Below are positions 10,249 through 18,340 of a DNA stretch of 64,000 nucleotides, piece by piece. The notes below the pieces were generated by a model. The model saw only the letters and a program-made list of their open reading frames with translations. It was not told the DNA's origin and did not search any database. Positions within the stretch are counted from its first letter, which is position 1. Each line of letters opens with the position of its first letter. This stretch comes from Silvania confinis (GTDB lineage Bacteria > Pseudomonadota > Gammaproteobacteria > Enterobacterales > Enterobacteriaceae), in contig NZ_JAMGZJ010000078.1 in assembly GCF_025564085.1 (NCBI RefSeq), positions 682,001-746,000 on the forward strand. Direction: 5' to 3'. The position numbers and the translations under genes are program-made.

Positions 10249-11640
10249 TTAACGGTGCGCGAGATCCGCATGTTCTTCGCTGTCCATAATCGTTTTGTCG
10301 GTCTGCTTCAGCCACTGGCTGGTCAGCGTACCTGCGGTCATGGAGCCATTCACGTTCAGGGCGGTACGGCCCATGTCAATCAGTGGCTCAACGGAGATCA
10401 GCAGGGCCACCAGCGTCACCGGCAGGCCGAGCGCAGGCAGGACGATCAGTGCTGCGAAGGTCGCGCCACCACCGACACCGGCTACCCCGGCAGAGCTCAC
10501 GGTTACAATCCCGACCAGCGTCGCAATCCACACCGGATCCAGCGGGTTAATACCGACCGTTGGGGCTACCATCACCGCCAGCATTGCCGGGTAGAGACCC
10601 GCACAGCCGTTCTGACCGATGGTCGCGCCAAACGAGGCGGAGAAGCTGGCGATAGATTCTGGCACGCCCAGACGACGGGTCTGCGCTTCCACGTTCAATG
10701 GAATCGAGGCGGCGCTGGAGCGGCTGGTAAAGGCAAAGGTCAGTACCGGCCAGACTTTACGGAAGAATTTCAGCGGGCTGACACCATTCACGCCGAGCAG
10801 AATGCCGTGTACCACAAACATGATGCCCAGACCGAGGTAGGAGGCGACCACGAAGCTGCCCAGCTTGATGATGTCCTGCAGGTTAGAACCGGCAACCACT
10901 TTGGTCATCAGCGCCAGCACGCCGTACGGGGTCAGCTGCATCACCAGACGCACCAGTTTCATTACCCAGCTCTGCAGGGTATCGATGGCGGTCAGGACGC
11001 GCTCGCCTTTCGGGGCATCGTCTTTCAGTAGCTTCAGCGCGGCCACGCCGAGGAAGGCAGCGAAAATCACCACGCTAATGATTGACGTTGGATTAGCACC
11101 GGTCAGATCGGCAAACGGGTTTTTCGGGATAAAGGAGAGCACCATCTGCGGCACGGACAGGTCCGCAACTTTGCCCACATAGTTGGTTTCAATGGCGGTC
11201 AGACGCGCCGTCTCAGCGGTACCCTGAACCAGACCTTCTGCGGTCAGGCCAAACAGGTTTGTGACCAGCACACCGACCAGCGCGGAAATCAACGTGGTAA
11301 ACAGCAGAGTGCCGATGGTCAGGAAGCTGATTTTACCCAACTGGGAAGCGTTATGCAGACGGGCCACTGCACTCAGAATAGAGGCAAACACCAGCGGCAT
11401 CACAATCATCTGCAGCAGCTGAACATAGCCGTTACCGACAATGTTAAACCACTGAATAGAGTCTTTCAGTACCGGATTGCTGGAGCCGTAAATAGCCTGC
11501 AATGCCAGGCCAAAGACCACGCCCATCGCCAGACCGACCAGCACCTTTTTAGCCAGGCTCCACTGCTTGTGACGCGTCTGCGCCAGCAAAAATAGCAAAG
11601 CCACGAACACCACAATGTTCGCGATTAATGGAAAATTCAT
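10249..11640 (-). CDS. tcyP: L-cystine/cation symporter TcyP
   Basis: TcyP (formerly YdjN) imports L-cystine across the inner membrane. It belongs to the dicarboxylate/amino acid:cation symporter family and has the E. coli length of 463 residues. It has eight membrane helices and two re-entrant loops, with the serine-rich motif [13 protein letters not shown] near residue 303. [10 protein letters not shown] and [14 protein letters not shown] follow in the second half. In E. coli it is controlled by CysB. The gene stands alone, with the SOS-regulated ydjM upstream on the same strand. Confidence 0.96.
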   Translation of the reverse strand: MNFPLIANIVVFVALLFLLAQTRHKQWSLAKKVLVGLAMGVVFGLALQAIYGSSNPVLKDSIQWFNIVGNGYVQLLQMIVMPLVFASILSAVARLHNASQLGKISFLTIGTLLFTTLISALVGVLVTNLFGLTAEGLVQGTAETARLTAIETNYVGKVADLSVPQMVLSFIPKNPFADLTGANPTSIISVVIFAAFLGVAALKLLKDDAPKGERVLTAIDTLQSWVMKLVRLVMQLTPYGVLALMTKVVAGSNLQDIIKLGSFVVASYLGLGIMFVVHGILLGVNGVSPLKFFRKVWPVLTFAFTSRSSAASIPLNVEAQTRRLGVPESIASFSASFGATIGQNGCAGLYPAMLAVMVAPTVGINPLDPVWIATLVGIVTVSSAGVAGVGGGATFAALIVLPALGLPVTLVALLISVEPLIDMGRTALNVNGSMTAGTLTSQWLKQTDKTIMDSEEHADLAHR

Positions 11641-11769
11641 CCCCGTTCTCCTGATTTATTATCAGATCGGTATTGAGTCCGATCGTGTTGGCGCAAGGTT
11701 ATCAGAAGTGAGAAAACACGCTTATATCCAAATGGAATGGTTTATGCAAAATCAGCCAGCTTCGTCCAA

Positions 11770-12360
11770 TTACTGCTCAATCTGATGATGAATGAAGCGG
11801 TTGAACTGAAATTGCAGCGAATTAATCATGTGCGAGGACCAGCGCACTGCACCATTTTCGGGCAGCGTCTGCGGCATCCACACAGCCCAGGCGAACAGCG
11901 CCATGCACAGCGCACGCTCGAGCTGGTTGCCTTTTTGCGGCCGCAGGATCGGCAGGCGAAAACGCCAGCGGCAGGGCCACAACAAGGGAACGCCTGCCGG
12001 GGTCAGCATGTCGGCAAGAATATGGCTCAGGTAACCTAACACCATCCCCTGGATAGCATCGGCCGGGATCAGCCAGCTGTCCGGCACTTTTAAATAGAAG
12101 AGGGTGAGGGCGGCAAACACCGCCAACAGGCTATGGGTAAAACCGCGATGACCGCAGGCGCGCGCAATGGGTTTAGAGATCCACTTCAGCCGCTGCCCGA
12201 GCAGCGACTTAGGATGATCAATATCCGGCAGCAGACAGGTAAGGACCGCCGAAGGCACGATATGCCACCAGTCACCTTGCGCCAGCACAGGCGTAAGCTC
12301 AGCGTTTTTGGCAAACACTGCGCAGGCAAGAGAAAAGAGCAGATGACCTTCCGCCGTCAT
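11770..12360 (-). CDS. ydjM: Inner-membrane protein YdjM, DUF457 family, LexA-linked
   Basis: YdjM is a membrane protein of the DUF457 family, annotated in places as a metal-dependent hydrolase. Its role is unknown, but the gene belongs to the E. coli SOS regulon. The 196 residues contain LPDIDHPKS and HRGFTHSLL, the conserved Asp/His residues of the family, and several hydrophobic helices. I chose the ATG at 12360 because it gives the E. coli length. An ATG 12 bases upstream lies next to the operator. A LexA box lies directly upstream. Confidence 0.93.
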   Translation of the reverse strand: MTAEGHLLFSLACAVFAKNAELTPVLAQGDWWHIVPSAVLTCLLPDIDHPKSLLGQRLKWISKPIARACGHRGFTHSLLAVFAALTLFYLKVPDSWLIPADAIQGMVLGYLSHILADMLTPAGVPLLWPCRWRFRLPILRPQKGNQLERALCMALFAWAVWMPQTLPENGAVRWSSHMINSLQFQFNRFIHHQIEQ

Positions 12361-12374
12361 GATAAAACCCACTA

Positions 12375-12394
12375 AACTGTCAATTCATCCAGTA
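12375..12394 (-). promoter_or_regulatory. LexA (SOS) box of ydjM
   Basis: On the minus strand TACTGGATGAATTGACAGTT contains the invariant CTG-N10-CAG arrangement, 14 bases before the ydjM start. A second, degenerate half (TACTGTATA) lies immediately upstream, so two overlapping boxes are possible, as reported for E. coli. Confidence 0.75.
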
Positions 12395-12454
12395 TAGGGA
12401 TTTTATACAGTAGACGGAAGAGGTGACGGTGTAACTCTTTGTCACAAATCGGCG

Positions 12455-13216
12455 TTAGCGCGCCAGCCAGCCACCGTCCACGGCGAGGGTATAGCCGTTG
12501 ATGTAGTCGGATGCCGAAGAGGCCAGAAACACCGCCGGGCCTTGCAGATCGTTCGGGGTGCCCCAGCGTCCTGCCGGAATGCGGTCGAGAATGGCTTTGC
12601 TGCGCTCTTCGTCATCACGCAACTGCTGGGTATTATTGGTCGCCATGTATCCTGGCGCAATGGCGTTAACGTTAATCCCATGGTGGGCCCACTCGTTCGC
12701 CAGCAGGCGGGTGATGCCTAACACGCCACTTTTGGACGCGGTGTAAGAGGGAACGCGGATCCCGCCCTGGAAGGAGAGCATCGAGGCAATATTGATAATC
12801 TTGCCGCCTTGCCCCTGCTGGATAAACTGGCGAGCTACCGCCTGTGACAGGAAAAAGACCGATTTCAGGTTCAGGTTCATCACGTCATCCCAGTCTTTTT
12901 CGCTGAACGTCAGCACGTCATCCCGACGGATGGTGCCGGCGTTATTGACCAGAATATCGACCCGGCCCATCTCGGCAACGGCCTGCGCGACAATGCTGTC
13001 GATTGCCGTTTGCTGACTGAGGTCGGCCCGGATGGCGAAAAACCGACGCCCCAGCGCGTTGACCCCGGCGGCGGTCTCTTCGGGAATTCGACGGTTCACG
13101 CTCACAATGTCGCAGCCGGCCTCGGCCAGGCCCAGCGCCATGCCCTGTCCCAGCCCGGTATCACACCCGGTTACGATGGCAACTTTTCCAGAGAGATTAA
13201 AGGCGTCCAGTATCAT
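12455..13216 (-). CDS. kduD: 2-dehydro-3-deoxy-D-gluconate 5-dehydrogenase KduD
   Basis: KduD is an NAD-dependent short-chain dehydrogenase. It interconverts 2,5-diketo-3-deoxygluconate and 2-keto-3-deoxygluconate in the breakdown of pectin- and glycosaminoglycan-derived uronates. The 253 residues match E. coli KduD at full length. The cofactor motif TGCDTGLGQG lies at residues 16-25. NNAG follows, and the catalytic YTASK sits near 158-162. In E. coli kduD follows kduI, but here it stands alone between ydjM and hxpB. A KdgR-like operator upstream supports the pathway assignment over a generic gluconate 5-dehydrogenase. Confidence 0.88.
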   Translation of the reverse strand: MILDAFNLSGKVAIVTGCDTGLGQGMALGLAEAGCDIVSVNRRIPEETAAGVNALGRRFFAIRADLSQQTAIDSIVAQAVAEMGRVDILVNNAGTIRRDDVLTFSEKDWDDVMNLNLKSVFFLSQAVARQFIQQGQGGKIINIASMLSFQGGIRVPSYTASKSGVLGITRLLANEWAHHGINVNAIAPGYMATNNTQQLRDDEERSKAILDRIPAGRWGTPNDLQGPAVFLASSASDYINGYTLAVDGGWLAR

Positions 13217-13289
13217 ATCGACCTCAGAATGTAGGGTTATTGTCGTTCTGAGGTAAGCATAGAAGCAGCACTTGAGAAATTCAAATAAA

Positions 13290-13308
13290 AATGAAATGAT
13301 GTTTCAAA
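13290..13308 (-). promoter_or_regulatory. KdgR-type operator upstream of kduD
   Basis: TGAAA, five bases, TTTCA (13292-13306) in an A/T-rich frame matches the KdgR box shape, a palindrome with TGAAAC and GTTTCA arms. It is centred about 83 bases upstream of the kduD start codon. KdgR represses hexuronate catabolic genes in enterobacteria. Confidence 0.65.
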
Positions 13309-13325
13309 AATATTAAATGGATCAT

Positions 13326-13356
13326 GTTTGCGGGCAATATTGCACTGCCCGCAAAC
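13326..13356 (-). terminator. Hairpin downstream of hxpB
   Basis: GTTTGCGGGCA and TGCCCGCAAAC form an 11-bp stem six bases after the hxpB stop. There is no T-run on the minus strand, so termination is less certain than the hairpin. Confidence 0.5.
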
Positions 13357-13361
13357 AAAAA

Positions 13362-14030
13362 TTACCCGCGCAGATGGGCGACAGTAAGGCCCTGCAGGGA
13401 GTGCAGTTTAACGTCAGCCAGCGCAAAACGGGCGTCATGTTGGTTTTCTTCTGCCGGGACGACAATCGATCGCATGCGGGCGGCTTTGCTGGCGATCATG
13501 CCGTTGACCGAATCTTCCAGCGCGACGCAGGCAGTTGGGTCAACGCCGAGTCTGGCGGCGCAATCCATATACACCTGCGGGTGCGGCTTGCTGTACGGCA
13601 GTTTTTCGGCCGAGGCCAGCGCATCAAAGCTGTCGCGCAGATCGAACATCGCCAGCACTTTCTCCAGCATATGCAGCGGCGAGGCGGAGGCGAGCCCGAC
13701 TTTAAGCCCCTGCGCTTTGCACAGCGCTATGGCCTCACGCGCTCCGGCGAGCAGCGGGCGGTTCTCTTCAACCAGCGTAATTGCCCGGTTGATGATGCGA
13801 TCCGTTACTTCTTCACGGCTCGGGCCGTTCCACGGCTGGTGGGCAAACCACAGCTCGACCACCATATCAATACGCAGTCCCAGCGTATCGGGCAGTTCGC
13901 TGCGGCGACTGATATCCACGCCAAGGCTTGCCATGATGTCCAGCTCAGCACGATCCCACAGCGGCTCGGAATCGATCAGTAATCCATCCATATCAAAAAT
14001 GGCTGCAACAATTTGACGCGGCGTCGACAT
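13362..14030 (-). CDS. hxpB: HAD-superfamily hexitol/2-deoxyglucose-6-phosphatase
   Basis: HxpB (YniC) is a cytosolic sugar phosphatase. The E. coli enzyme acts on 2-deoxyglucose-6-phosphate and hexitol phosphates. The 222 residues hold the HAD motifs: the nucleophile motif DMDGLLIDSEP near residue 13, SASPLHM as motif II, the KPHPQVY lysine and the acidic LEDSVNG. I chose the ATG at 14030 because the GGAG ribosome site falls inside the coding extension of the ATG 18 bases upstream. It is divergent from yniB. Confidence 0.94.
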   Translation of the reverse strand: MSTPRQIVAAIFDMDGLLIDSEPLWDRAELDIMASLGVDISRRSELPDTLGLRIDMVVELWFAHQPWNGPSREEVTDRIINRAITLVEENRPLLAGAREAIALCKAQGLKVGLASASPLHMLEKVLAMFDLRDSFDALASAEKLPYSKPHPQVYMDCAARLGVDPTACVALEDSVNGMIASKAARMRSIVVPAEENQHDARFALADVKLHSLQGLTVAHLRG

Positions 14031-14177
14031 CGCAACTTCTCCTTTCATTGGTTTTTAGCAGGGGTAAGTTCTGTTTATTTCGGGCAATTTACCATATCAC
14101 CTGTAAAGAGCGGGCGAAAATGATATCCAGCAGGTAGACTTAGCCACAAAGGAAGCATCCTGATTGATGAGGAACAG

Positions 14178-14714
14178 ATGACATATCAACAAGCTGGACG
14201 TGTAGCGTTATTAAAACAGATTGCGGGCTGGATAATTTTTATCCCGGCGGTGATCTCGACCATTATTTCTGTATTGAAATTCATTTTCGAACACAGCGAG
14301 AAACAAGCTGGCATTAATGCTGTGATGCTCGATTTTGCCCACGTCATGATCGAGATGGCGCGCTTTAACACGCCGTTTTTGAACTTTTTCTGGTTTAACT
14401 CGCCGACGCCCGACTTTCAACACGGGGCCAATATCGGGTTCTGGATTATTTATGCGCTGATCTTTATTGCCCTGGCCCTGCAGGCGTCGGGTGCACGTAT
14501 GCGCCGTCAGACGCGCTTCCTGCGCGAAGGGATTGAGAATCAACTCATTCTTGAGAAGGCGAAAGGTGAAGAGGGCTTGAGTCGTGAGCAGCTTGAAGCG
14601 CGCATCGTGGTGCCGAAGCACACTATTTTCCTGCAAATATCCTCGCTGTATGTTCTGCCCGTGCTGATGATCGTTGCCGGGTATTTCCTGTTTTCTTTGC
14701 TTGGGTTGCTGTAA
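14178..14714 (+). CDS. yniB: YniB family inner-membrane protein
   Basis: This 178-residue protein is the counterpart of E. coli YniB, which has the same length and no known function. I see three hydrophobic segments: residues about 13-36, 90-105 and 155-178. A charged stretch precedes the last helix (RQTRFLREGIENQLILEKAKGEE and onward). It is divergent from hxpB and convergent with yniA, as in E. coli. A GGAACAG precedes the ATG. Confidence 0.9.
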   Translation: MTYQQAGRVALLKQIAGWIIFIPAVISTIISVLKFIFEHSEKQAGINAVMLDFAHVMIEMARFNTPFLNFFWFNSPTPDFQHGANIGFWIIYALIFIALALQASGARMRRQTRFLREGIENQLILEKAKGEEGLSREQLEARIVVPKHTIFLQISSLYVLPVLMIVAGYFLFSLLGLL

Positions 14715-14720
14715 GTCGCT

Positions 14721-14747
14721 GTTGCCGGGCAATGACTGCCCGGCAAC
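14721..14747. terminator. Hairpin between convergent yniB and yniA
   Basis: GTTGCCGGGCA, loop ATGAC, TGCCCGGCAAC is a perfect 11-bp stem in the 39-base gap. It lacks a T-tract on either side, so it may be REP-derived rather than a classical terminator. Confidence 0.55.
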
Positions 14748-14753
14748 AACGTG

Positions 14754-15614
14754 TTATGCCGCCAGCACGCGTTCCAGCGCTTTCTGCGCGATCATAAGAT
14801 GCTCACCACCAAACAGAATGGCACGGTTCATCAGCGTATAGAGCTGATAGACCGGTTGACGTTGTAAAAAATCGACCGGGAGCGGCGATACCGACTGGTA
14901 GCCGTCGTAAATCTGCGTTGGCTGCTCAGGATGCAGCGGCAGCATGGCGAGATCGCACTCGCGATCGCCCCAGTAGCATGCCGGATCGAAAATGTAAGGG
15001 CCATCCGGCCCCAGCGCGCAGTTATCGGACCATAAATCGCCGTGCAGCAGCGAGGGCTGCGGCTGATGCGAGGCCAGCCGTTGCTGAATGTGCTCGACAA
15101 TGGCGTCGATATTGCCAAACTCCAGCCCTTTTTCTGCCGCCAGCTCCAGCTGCCATCCAATACGCTGTTCCGCAAAGAAAGTCGACCAGCGTCGTTGCCA
15201 GGCGTTGGGCTGTGGGGTGGTGGAGAGGTCGTTATCGAAATCCAGTCCGAACTGCGGCTGATCGCTCCACTGATGCAGGCGGGCAAGCTGTTGCCCAAGA
15301 ATGAAGGCGTTGTGCGCATCGAGGGGACGGGTTGGAAGGAAATCCATCACCAGGAAGCTGTAGTCACGATCGCTGCCGACCGCCCAGACCTGGGGCACTC
15401 TGACGGTTTTGCTGCGGGAGAGCAGTTCCAACTGGTCGGCTTCCGCAGTGAAGATGGGTAACAGTTCGCGTTCATCACATTTAACGAAAAGATCACGTCC
15501 CGCATAGCGCAGATGCCATGCGGCATGGATCTCGCCACCGGGCAGTTCGTTACGCAGTTCAATTTCACCTTCGCCCAGTTGTTCACGTAAAAGATGACTG
15601 ATAGCCTGCCACAT
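14754..15614 (-). CDS. yniA: Fructosamine kinase family protein YniA
   Basis: YniA belongs to the fructosamine-3-kinase/ketosamine kinase family, which phosphorylates glycation adducts so that they break down. The native bacterial substrate is not established. The 286 residues have the aminoglycoside phosphotransferase-like fold. LLHGDLWSDN near residue 190 carries the catalytic Asp, and IFDPACYWGDRECDLAML carries the metal-binding Asp of the DFG-equivalent. It lies downstream of ydiZ on the same strand, about 105 bases away. Confidence 0.93.
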   Translation of the reverse strand: MWQAISHLLREQLGEGEIELRNELPGGEIHAAWHLRYAGRDLFVKCDERELLPIFTAEADQLELLSRSKTVRVPQVWAVGSDRDYSFLVMDFLPTRPLDAHNAFILGQQLARLHQWSDQPQFGLDFDNDLSTTPQPNAWQRRWSTFFAEQRIGWQLELAAEKGLEFGNIDAIVEHIQQRLASHQPQPSLLHGDLWSDNCALGPDGPYIFDPACYWGDRECDLAMLPLHPEQPTQIYDGYQSVSPLPVDFLQRQPVYQLYTLMNRAILFGGEHLMIAQKALERVLAA

Positions 15615-15719
15615 GCTCTCTCTCCCATGTTGTCTGCCAGATCATAAAGTTAGCGTAAAACGATGGTCAAAAAACACGAACTAACGCACATCTGCGCCGT
15701 TTGGATACGTTCCTGGTCT

Positions 15720-16010
15720 TTATTGCTGTTGTTTTTGCCAGTCTTCCCATGTCGTGATATCGATGTTGGGCTCTTTTCCGGTGGCGCTTTCAACAAGGCC
15801 ACTGGCCAACGCCTTGACCTCTTCTTCACTTAAGGGGCTGAGTAAACCAAAAGTATGGGGCCCCAGCTCATGCAGATTGCCGTCGTCATCCGTCAGGGTC
15901 ATTAAAAACCCGCCTCGGGTGAGATGGTTATTGATTTCATTGAGTTCGGTCAGCGAGTCTTCATGAATGTTGACGGTTACTACGTAACGAGTGATGTCTC
16001 CACTGCTCAT
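15720..16010 (-). CDS. ydiZ: Conserved protein YdiZ
   Basis: This 96-residue protein matches E. coli YdiZ over its length. Shared text includes RYVVTVNIHED, LTELNEINNHLTR and SATGKEP. No function is known, and there is no signal peptide or membrane segment. In E. coli ydiZ sits directly beside pfkB. Here the next upstream gene is ydiY, and no phosphofructokinase-2 sequence is present. Confidence 0.9.
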   Translation of the reverse strand: MSSGDITRYVVTVNIHEDSLTELNEINNHLTRGGFLMTLTDDDGNLHELGPHTFGLLSPLSEEEVKALASGLVESATGKEPNIDITTWEDWQKQQQ

Positions 16011-16478
16011 AATTCACCTCGTTGTTATCACGAAAGTTTTTTTAGCATAGTCGATTACGGCTATTTGTCGCCCTGTACGGCTAAGCATAAAGAGCGATCG
16101 TCACGTTTTTGCCAGGTACGCGATATTTTTCTGCTTAAGGCCAGACATACCGTAGCGTAACTTTCCTGCAGGGCAAAGCTGAGGCGTTAGGATGAGGTAA
16201 TTCAACTTAGGGGTAGCCATCAGTCTGGCCCCGAACCAAGGTAAAGCGAATAACAATATGATTTTAGGAATAAATCCACTTCAAGGATGCGGCTTTTATT
16301 TATGATAAATCGGCAGGTTTGAGATCGTTCTTATTCCAAAAATGAAACAAGAAATCATTGCTATGTTATTTGAGCCTTTTTATAATTTGTAACCTTTCAG
16401 CTGATCTCATGGCATTGATCCTCTGGAAAGTTTCCGGGACCGTAATGGTCTCTTTTTTTGTTGTTGGACTCTTTATAA
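16011..16478. other. 468-base gene-poor stretch where pfkB is expected
   Basis: No PfkB-like or other convincing coding sequence is visible on either strand. The stretch holds the ydiZ and ydiY promoters. It also contains an unsupported 16-codon reading frame at 16342-16392 with no ribosome site, and a hairpin with a T-run just before ydiY (16435-16460). Confidence 0.7.
16435..16460 (+). terminator. Terminator-like hairpin in the ydiY leader
   Basis: GGGACC, loop GTAAT, GGTCTC is followed by seven T residues and ends about 20 bases before the ydiY ATG. It could attenuate transcription into ydiY or mark the end of an upstream transcript. The stem is only six pairs with one wobble. Confidence 0.45.
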
Positions 16479-17237
16479 ATGAAGCTTTTAAAGACAGTAC
16501 CCGCTGCAATGATTCTGGCGGGAGGCGTGTTTGCGTCAATGAACGCATCCGCCGATGATTCCGTTTTTACTGTCATGGATGATCCCTCCACTGCACAGAA
16601 ACCCTTTGAAGGTAACCTGAACGCAGGCTATCTGGCGCAATCCGGTAACACGAAAAGCTCCTCGTTGACCGCAGACACCACCTTGACCTGGTACGGTACT
16701 TCTACCGCATGGTCCCTGTGGGGTAACGCCAGCAACACCTCTTCTAACGACGAGCGCTCTTCCGAGAAATATGCGGTGGGCGGACGTAGCCGTTACAACA
16801 TGACCGATTTTGACTACCTGTTCGGCCAGGCAAGCTGGTTGACCGATCGCTACAACGGTTACCGTCAGCGTGATGTTGCTACGGCCGGTTACGGTCGCCA
16901 GTTCCTGAACGGTCCGGTACACAGCTTCCGTTTTGAATTCGGTCCAGGTGTGCGTTATGACGAGTACACCGATGGTAATAATGAAACGCAGCCGTTAGGC
17001 TATGCGTCCGGTACCTATGCATGGCAAGTTTCGGATAACACCAAATTTACCCAGGGTGTTTCAGTCTTTGGTGCTGACGACACGACGGTGAACTCTGAGA
17101 CCGCCCTGAACGTGGCGATTAACGCCCATTTCGGCCTGAAAGTGGCGTACAACGTCACCTGGAACTCCGAGCCGCCAGCGTCGGCTCCCGAACATACCGA
17201 TCGTCGAACGACCTTATCTCTCGGCTACAAAATGTAA
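16479..17237 (+). CDS. ydiY: YdiY, DUF481 outer-membrane-type protein
   Basis: YdiY is a predicted outer-membrane beta-barrel of the DUF481 (YdiY/salt-induced outer membrane) family. It is acid-inducible in E. coli and its function is unknown. The 252 residues start with a cleavable signal peptide ending near ASMNASA-DDS. Alternating aromatic/polar strands follow, such as GNLNAGYLAQSGN and RFEFGPGVRYDEY, and the chain ends in a barrel-type terminal strand LSLGYKM. It is near-identical in layout to E. coli YdiY. The ribosome site is weak, and a terminator follows seven bases after the stop. Confidence 0.93.
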   Translation: MKLLKTVPAAMILAGGVFASMNASADDSVFTVMDDPSTAQKPFEGNLNAGYLAQSGNTKSSSLTADTTLTWYGTSTAWSLWGNASNTSSNDERSSEKYAVGGRSRYNMTDFDYLFGQASWLTDRYNGYRQRDVATAGYGRQFLNGPVHSFRFEFGPGVRYDEYTDGNNETQPLGYASGTYAWQVSDNTKFTQGVSVFGADDTTVNSETALNVAINAHFGLKVAYNVTWNSEPPASAPEHTDRRTTLSLGYKM

Positions 17238-17244
17238 TCGCGTC

Positions 17245-17270
17245 GGGCCAATCTATATTGGCCCTTTTTA
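17245..17270 (+). terminator. Intrinsic terminator after ydiY
   Basis: GGGCCAAT, loop CTAT, ATTGGCCC is followed by a T-rich tail. Confidence 0.9.
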
Positions 17271-17492
17271 TTTCTTGTGCTGATAAATAATAAACAGTGT
17301 TTTAAAATAACCGGGTAGCCGATATCTCCATATTCTCTCCATAATCCCTCTTTTTGTTAATTAATCAGTTTATTTGACACGAATTGATAAATATTTTGAC
17401 TAGGCAAAAGTGTGATCCAGATCTACACTATCATCACAGGCTAAATATCGCCTTAAGTGAGTCTGTATTAATTCAGTAAGAGAATAAACGTT

Positions 17493-17714
17493 ATGAATAA
17501 AATCACAACTGCTACTGCAGCAATAGTGCTGTCTGCACTATCATTCGGCGTCTTTGCCGCTGATTCAATCGATAATACGACTGGCCAGGTCGGTATTACC
17601 CAGGCCTCTGACGTAGAAGCTGGCTCGAACATCGCACCAGGCTCGCAGTCTACCGGGCAATCGATGGATGATGCATTCGACGTGCATAAACTGGTCGCCG
17701 GTGAATGGTCCTGA
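17493..17714 (+). CDS. Small exported protein of unknown function
   Basis: I do not recognise this 73-residue protein. Residues 1-22 form a clear Sec signal peptide (MNKITTATAAIVLSALSFG and then VFA-AD), so the mature product is about 51 residues in the periplasm or outside. The mature part is acidic and rich in Ser, Gly, Gln and Asp, with no Cys and no obvious domain. The signal peptide style resembles the YhcN/BhsA small stress proteins, but the mature sequence does not. An AAGAG ribosome site lies 13 bases upstream, a possible promoter lies further up, and a terminator follows. This makes a self-contained gene between ydiY and thrS. Confidence 0.75.
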   Translation: MNKITTATAAIVLSALSFGVFAADSIDNTTGQVGITQASDVEAGSNIAPGSQSTGQSMDDAFDVHKLVAGEWS

Positions 17715-17764
17715 TTGACCCGTTAAAGAACAATGAACCACCTTCGGGCAGAATATTGCCACTA

Positions 17765-17794
17765 AAAACCGGATTCTGATGTACCGGTTTTTTT
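17765..17794 (+). terminator. Intrinsic terminator after the small exported protein gene
   Basis: AAAACCGG and CCGGTTTT around an 11-base loop are followed by a T-run. Confidence 0.8.
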
Positions 17795-17856
17795 ATTTTA
17801 TTTTTTCGCATTAATATATTTAAAACGTAAGTTTATATCTAAATAAATTTACATAA

Positions 17857-17883
17857 AAATAAACCCACAGCGCTGGAGGGTTT
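17857..17883 (-). terminator. Intrinsic terminator after the yncL-like gene
   Basis: On the minus strand AAACCC...GGGTTT encloses the palindrome CAGCGCTG and is followed by ATTTTTA. It lies 30 bases past the stop of the small membrane-protein gene. Confidence 0.7.
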
Positions 17884-17912
17884 AAGATTCAACTGATTTG
17901 CGATGAATCCAT

Positions 17913-18005
17913 TCAAAACCACTGAAATTTATCAGCCAGAATGATGATCAACGCGGTGGCAGAAACAATGTTCAGGACGACAACGGTCCGACTGGATACG
18001 TTCAT
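17913..18005 (-). CDS. yncL: YncL-like 30-residue membrane protein
   Basis: A 30-codon frame starts MNVSSRTVV, continues with one hydrophobic helix (about residues 8-24) and ends DKFQWF. The start and the overall plan match E. coli YncL as I remember it, a 31-residue stress-induced inner-membrane protein that also begins MNVSSRTVV and ends in an aromatic motif. A strong GAGGAG ribosome site lies 7 bases before the ATG, and a terminator follows. The E. coli gene lies elsewhere, so either the gene has moved or this is a paralogue. The function of YncL is unknown. Confidence 0.8.
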   Translation of the reverse strand: MNVSSRTVVVLNIVSATALIIILADKFQWF

Positions 18006-18136
18006 GTTATTACTCCTCATTCTGGGTTTATTTAACAACCTGTTCAAGAATAGCTCAGCGAAAAAGGATTGCGAGTCGCTGTCAACCATTCCTGGTCAAA
18101 CTCATACAAAAGTGCCAGAGCCTTTCATCTGCTCGT

Positions 18137-18340
18137 AAAGGGTTTTTTCACCCTTTTGTTAGTGTTACCATTGGCAGGCTGATCGTAAATTGTCATTTAT
18201 CTGATTTTCGATCCTGTGCCTGATTGCGCGCCAATTTGACGATTGTTGGTTAGATGGTTCTGCAATCTATTGTAAATCAAAGATTATTTTCTTTGTATGT
18301 GCTCTTACGTGTGGGGCACCACTGCAAATAAGGATATAAA
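18137..18340 (+). promoter_or_regulatory. thrS leader with promoter and autogenous operator
   Basis: This stretch before thrS holds no gene. It begins with a hairpin (AAAGGG, CCCTTT at 18137-18156) that may end upstream transcription. It then contains the thrS promoter and a long leader. In E. coli threonyl-tRNA synthetase binds this leader and blocks its own translation. Confidence 0.65.
18299..18319 (+). promoter_or_regulatory. tRNA-Thr anticodon-arm mimic in the thrS operator
   Basis: GTGCTC and GGGCAC form a six-pair stem around the loop TTACGTGTG, whose CGT (18308-18310) equals a threonine anticodon. The hairpin ends 21 bases before the thrS start. This matches domain 2 of the E. coli thrS translational operator. 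Confidence 0.7.

Noticed and set aside
17941..18138. A 65-codon plus-strand frame upstream of thrS
   Set aside because: It is the antisense shadow of the yncL-like gene for its first part, has no ribosome site and ends in low-complexity text.
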